Source: RPQJ01 sp963732415 | Lineage (GTDB): Bacteria; Pseudomonadota; Gammaproteobacteria; Steroidobacterales; Steroidobacteraceae | Reading direction: 5' to 3' | Assembly: GCA_963732415.1 (NCBI GenBank) | Contig: CAVSZK010000004.1 | Span: 186,001-250,000, forward strand | DNA: 64,000 nt | Shown here: positions 60,937 to 64,000 of the stretch, piece by piece | How the letters are laid out: each line of letters starts with the position of its first letter | How positions within the stretch are numbered: the stretch's first letter is position 1 | The notes under the pieces: model-generated | Seen by the model: the letters and a program-made list of their open reading frames with translations, nothing else | Databases searched by the model: none | Told to the model about the DNA's origin: nothing | Program-made: the position numbers and the translations under genes

Positions 60937-61863
60937 ATGAACCACCGATACAACCGTCGGACCTTCTGCCAGGCGATCGGGGCAGCCGCGGCGCTGGCCG
61001 CCATCGCGCCTGCGCGAGGTGCGCCCGCCAGTGACGGCATGCTCAAGCGCGCCATTCCATCCACGGGCGAGGGCCTTCCGGTCATCGGCCTCGGGACCTC
61101 GGGCGTCTTCGACGTGGGCGCTGATCCTGCCGAGCGCGCGCCGCTGCAGGAGGTGCTGGACATCCTCGTCGGGTCCGGCGGCTCGCTGCTCGATACGTCT
61201 CCCATGTACGGGCGTGCCGAAGAGGTGGCGGGCGACCTCATCGCGGCACAGCAGCTGCGATCGCGCATGTTCGTGGCCACCAAGGTCTGGACGCGCGGGC
61301 GCGAGGCCGGGCTCGAACAGATCGAGACGTCGATGAAGCGCCTTCGGACGTCGAAACTTGACCTCGTGCAGGTCCACAACCTGGTGGACCTGGACACACA
61401 GCTCGCGACCCTGCGTGAACTCAAGAAGCAGGGACGCGTGCGTTACATCGGAATAACGCACTACACCGTGGCGTCGCACGCGGATCTCGAGCAGGTCCTG
61501 CGAAAGGAGCCGCTCGATTTCGTACAGCTGAACTACTCGATCGGCACGCGTGAGGCCGAGGCGCGACTGCTGCCACTGGCCGCGGAGCGTAAGGTTGCCG
61601 TGCTGGTGAATCGCCCATTCGAGGACGGCGCGATCTTCGATCGCGTGCGCGGCCATGCGCTGCCGCCCTGGGCAGCGGAGATCGACTGCGAGTCGTGGGC
61701 GCAGTTCTTTCTAAAGTTCATTCTCGGCCACCCATCGGTGACCTGCGTCATCCCGGCGACCGCCAAGCCACGGCACATGCGCGACAATGCTGGCGCCGGT
61801 CGCGGGCGGATGCCCGATGCGGAGATGCGCGAGCGAATGGCGAAGTACCTGACCTCGCTCTGA
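60937..61863 (+). CDS. Aldo/keto reductase with a Tat-type leader
   Basis: A 308-residue aldo/keto reductase. The leader NRRTFCQAIGAAAALAAIAPARGAPA carries a twin-arginine motif, so a folded, possibly cofactor-loaded enzyme is exported. Fold residues: Asp in LLDTSPMYG, the tyrosine in that loop, Lys in VATKVW and His in VQVHNLVD. The ATG at 60937 follows GGAGGAGGG; the upstream frame to 60817 has no support. Its stop overlaps the start of the next gene. NADPH is not expected in the periplasm, so the cofactor supply is a puzzle unless export carries bound NADP(H). Confidence 0.85.
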   Translation: MNHRYNRRTFCQAIGAAAALAAIAPARGAPASDGMLKRAIPSTGEGLPVIGLGTSGVFDVGADPAERAPLQEVLDILVGSGGSLLDTSPMYGRAEEVAGDLIAAQQLRSRMFVATKVWTRGREAGLEQIETSMKRLRTSKLDLVQVHNLVDLDTQLATLRELKKQGRVRYIGITHYTVASHADLEQVLRKEPLDFVQLNYSIGTREAEARLLPLAAERKVAVLVNRPFEDGAIFDRVRGHALPPWAAEIDCESWAQFFLKFILGHPSVTCVIPATAKPRHMRDNAGAGRGRMPDAEMRERMAKYLTSL

Positions 61864-63122
61864 TGCCGGCGCGGTTCGGCAGCCTGGCGATCAAGCCGGA
61901 GGAGCGGGTGACGGTAGTCACCGCGTTCCTGCTCTTCTTCTGCGTGCTGTGCGGCTATTTCATGTTGCGACCGGTGCGCGAGACGATCGGCACCGTGCTG
62001 GGCGAGCGCGAGGTCGAGGACCTCTTCGTCACCACCGCGCTGGCATCGATCGCGGTCGTTCCGCTGTACGGCTGGGCCTGCGCTCGGCTGCCACGCGCGG
62101 TCGTGCTGGCTTCCGTCTATGGTGTTTTCGGTGCGTCGCTACTCGTGCTCGCAGCGGTCCTGCGGGCGGATCCAGGAGGCGTTGCCGCCTCGAAATTCTT
62201 CTACGTGTGGATCAGCGTCTTCAACCTGTTCGTCGTCTCCGTGTTCTGGACGCTGATGGTCGACCGGATGGACGACGAGCGCGCGCGGCGGCTGTTCGGC
62301 ATCGTCGCGGCGGGCGGAACCACGGGCGGCCTCGTGGCCCCCGTCGCCACTGACCTGTTGATCGTATCCATCGGCCGCACCGGGATCCTGGTCGTCTCGG
62401 CCTGCCTGTTCGGTGTCGCCATCCTCTGCCAGGCACTGCTGCTGCGGAGCCTGCGCCGGGATCCGGCAGCCGCGCGTGCGGTCGGCTTCGAGCGGCCGAT
62501 CGGCGGCAACCCGTTTGCCGGCATCACGCTTGTGCTGCGCTCACCCTACCTGCTCGGGTTCTGTGCGTTCGTGCTGTTGCTGGCCTCGACCACGACCTTC
62601 CTGTATTTCGAGCAACTGCGGCTGGTCACCGAGGCGTTTCCGGACGAAAACCAGCGGACGCAGGTCTTCGCGCGCATCGATTTCACCGTGCAGGCGCTGA
62701 CGCTCGCAACCCAGGTGTTCTTCACCGGAGCCATCGCGCGCCGGCTCGGCATTGCGGTGCTGTTGTGCTCGGTGCCGGTCGCGATGATGGGCGGCTTCCT
62801 GGCACTGACCGTGGTTGCCAACTTCTGGGTGCTGGCGATCGTGATGATCGTACGGCGGGCGGGCGAATATGCGTTGACCAGGCCGGGCCGGGAGATCCTG
62901 TTCACGTCGGTCGACACCGAGACCAAGTACAAGGCGAAGAACCTGATCGACGTGGTCGTGTACCGGGGCGGCGACGCCCTTTCCGCGCAACTGCGCGGCG
63001 GCCTGCGGGCGAGCGATATGACAGCGGCTTCGCTTGCGCTGGTCGGTGCGGGCATCGCCTTCGTCTGGGCACTGGTCGGCTACTGGCTGGCGCGGCGCCA
63101 CGGGGGGCTCCGCCGCCCGTAG
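61863..63122 (+). CDS. MFS protein resembling NTP/NDP-exchange (Tlc/Npt) transporters
   Basis: A 419-residue membrane protein with about 12 helices. GYFMLRPVRETIGTVLG near the start is the recurring motif of this transporter group (often annotated NTP/NDP exchanger or MFS), as are RRLFGIVAAGGTTGGLVAP and VDTETKYKAKNLIDVVVYRGGDALSAQL. The ATG overlaps the reductase stop (TGATG), indicating coupling. Free-living bacteria carry such proteins without proven nucleotide exchange, so the substrate is uncertain. Longer frames reaching upstream to 61695 overlap the reductase. Confidence 0.82.
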   Translation: MPARFGSLAIKPEERVTVVTAFLLFFCVLCGYFMLRPVRETIGTVLGEREVEDLFVTTALASIAVVPLYGWACARLPRAVVLASVYGVFGASLLVLAAVLRADPGGVAASKFFYVWISVFNLFVVSVFWTLMVDRMDDERARRLFGIVAAGGTTGGLVAPVATDLLIVSIGRTGILVVSACLFGVAILCQALLLRSLRRDPAAARAVGFERPIGGNPFAGITLVLRSPYLLGFCAFVLLLASTTTFLYFEQLRLVTEAFPDENQRTQVFARIDFTVQALTLATQVFFTGAIARRLGIAVLLCSVPVAMMGGFLALTVVANFWVLAIVMIVRRAGEYALTRPGREILFTSVDTETKYKAKNLIDVVVYRGGDALSAQLRGGLRASDMTAASLALVGAGIAFVWALVGYWLARRHGGLRRP

Positions 63123-63202
63123 CGCTGCGTACGAGCCGCCAATCGTCTTCTTCTTCAGCCTGCGCAGGGTTCTTCCGGGCGCCCCGCAGGCCTTAGGCGC
63201 GC

Positions 63203-64000
63203 TCAGTTCAGCGGCGGTGGAAGGGCGCTGCTCTGCGGCGCTGCGGGCGTGCTGCCGGTCAGGCCGTCGGCTTCGCCGACCCAGCCACCGCCCATCGCCT
63301 TGTAGATGTTCACCGCTGACACGAACAGCTGCGCCCGGGTGCCGGCCAGGTTCAGTTCAGCCGGAAAGAGAGCCTGCTCGGCCTGCAGCACCGTGCTGTA
63401 GTCGGTGTAGCCGCCGTTGAAGAGTTCACGGGCCAGGTGCGTGTATTCCTTCAGCGACGCCACCAGCCGGACCTGCGCCTGCAGTTGCTCGTGCAGCTTG
63501 CTGTTTGCCACCAGCGCGTTGTCGACGTCGGCAAAGGCATTGCGGACGGAGAGCTTGTAGTTCTCCAGCGCCGCGCGTTGTGCCGCTTCGGCCTGCGCCA
63601 CCTGGCCGCTGACCGCACCAAAGCTGAAGATCGGGCCGATTACCGAGCCGGAATAATTCCAGACGCGGCTGCTGCCCTGGAACAGGTTGGACAGATCGCT
63701 GCTGACGTCGCCATAGCTGCCCGTCAGCGAAATGGTCGGGAAGTACAGTGCCTTGGCCGCGCCGATCTGCGCGTTGGCGGCGATGAGTTGCTGCTCGGAC
63801 TGCAGCAGGTCGGGCCGACGCTCCAGCAACCCGGAAGGCAGGCCCTCCGGCACCGACGGCAATACCAACTCATCGACGGTCTTGCCACGAGCGATGTCGC
63901 CGGGATTGCGCCCGATCAGCACCGCGAGCGAATTCTGGGTCTGCGCGATCTGCGATTCGAGCAGCGGAATCTGCGCCGCCGCGGACTCGTACTGCGACTG
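63203..64000 (-). CDS. NodT-family RND efflux outer-membrane lipoprotein, C-terminal part (gene continues past the right edge)
   Basis: The in-frame reading continues through 64000 without a stop, so only the C-terminal 265 or so residues are present. The pattern LLERRPDLLQSEQQLIAANAQIGAAKALYFPTISLTG is the classic outer-membrane factor repeat (key parts: RPDLLQSEQQL and IGAAKALYFPTISL), and YTHLARELFNGGYTDYSTVLQAEQALFPAELNLAGTRA is the second one. It forms the outer-membrane channel of a tripartite drug efflux pump. The pump genes would lie upstream, outside the window. Confidence 0.9.
   Translation of the reverse strand, partial: QSQYESAAAQIPLLESQIAQTQNSLAVLIGRNPGDIARGKTVDELVLPSVPEGLPSGLLERRPDLLQSEQQLIAANAQIGAAKALYFPTISLTGSYGDVSSDLSNLFQGSSRVWNYSGSVIGPIFSFGAVSGQVAQAEAAQRAALENYKLSVRNAFADVDNALVANSKLHEQLQAQVRLVASLKEYTHLARELFNGGYTDYSTVLQAEQALFPAELNLAGTRAQLFVSAVNIYKAMGGGWVGEADGLTGSTPAAPQSSALPPPLN

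Noticed and set aside
1..64000. tRNA, rRNA, CRISPR array, insertion sequence or prophage genes
   Set aside because: No transposase, integrase, phage or cas proteins were seen among the real genes. I saw no tRNA-like cloverleaf in the intergenic regions, though this was by eye only.

Overview
The window is high-GC (about two-thirds G+C by eye), densely coded bacterial chromosome. It looks like a Gammaproteobacterium, plausibly near the Xanthomonadales/Nevskiales/Steroidobacterales. The pointers are an RlmL-type 23S methyltransferase, a QseBC-like two-component pair, a CrbS/CrbR-acs acetate-switch locus, a DUF4212/VC_2705-type symporter pair, DcaP-like and classical porins and a NodT-type efflux lipoprotein. 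No rRNA, tRNA, CRISPR array, phage or insertion sequence was recognised. No gene-free stretch exceeds 300 bases.

Region 1 (about 0.9-25 kb) is a beta-1,3-glucan (laminarin-type) utilisation locus joined to the Entner-Doudoroff pathway. On the minus strand lies an operon of GH17 lipoprotein, porin and GH81 endo-glucanase. A divergent LacI-family regulator follows. On the plus strand is an eight-gene run: lipoprotein, GH1 beta-glucosidase, GH16 laminarinase without a signal peptide, a GPH-type sugar transporter fused to a GH17 catalytic domain, a second signal-less GH17, then zwf, edd and eda. A 1164-residue multi-module surface lipoprotein and a GH30 enzyme complete the set. Three LacI-type operators (GAAAGCGCTTTC or one mismatch) sit just downstream of TTGACA-type promoters in front of the three transcription units, so the locus reads as one regulon. 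The inferred flow is: surface and periplasmic cutting (GH81, GH17 lipoprotein), binding by lipoproteins, porin passage, GPH import, cytoplasmic cutting (GH17 fusion, GH17, GH16, GH1), then glucose-6-phosphate to pyruvate and glyceraldehyde-3-phosphate. No TonB receptor, SusD homologue, glucokinase or 6-phosphogluconolactonase is present in the window.

Region 2 (25-45 kb) is mixed. It holds a DUF2147 protein, a cysteine-synthase-like enzyme, a DUF885-like putative metallopeptidase, and a 1198-residue fusion of a fold-type-I aminotransferase with an archaeal-type phosphoenolpyruvate carboxylase. These are followed by a DegP-like protease, a sensor kinase/regulator pair, a translationally coupled metallopeptidase and ATP-grasp ligase, a DUF2855 protein, a secreted S9 prolyl oligopeptidase, a membrane TIR-TPR protein and a secreted C-type-lectin-domain protein.

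Region 3 (45-61 kb) is an acetate-switch locus: the symporter-linked hybrid kinase CrbS, its LuxR-type partner CrbR, a DcaP-like porin, a HIT hydrolase, acetyl-CoA synthetase, the DUF4212/SSS symporter pair, and a duplicated block of cNMP/CBS/DUF294 protein plus DEDDh exonuclease. Palindromic sites of the form TRCGACCAAKGTCGYA lie before the symporter genes, with weaker matches elsewhere in the locus.

The right end carries a Tat-type aldo/keto reductase overlapping an NTP/NDP-exchanger-like MFS protein, and a truncated NodT-family efflux lipoprotein. The most unusual items are the aminotransferase-PEPC fusion, the transporter-GH17 fusion and the shared LacI operator architecture.
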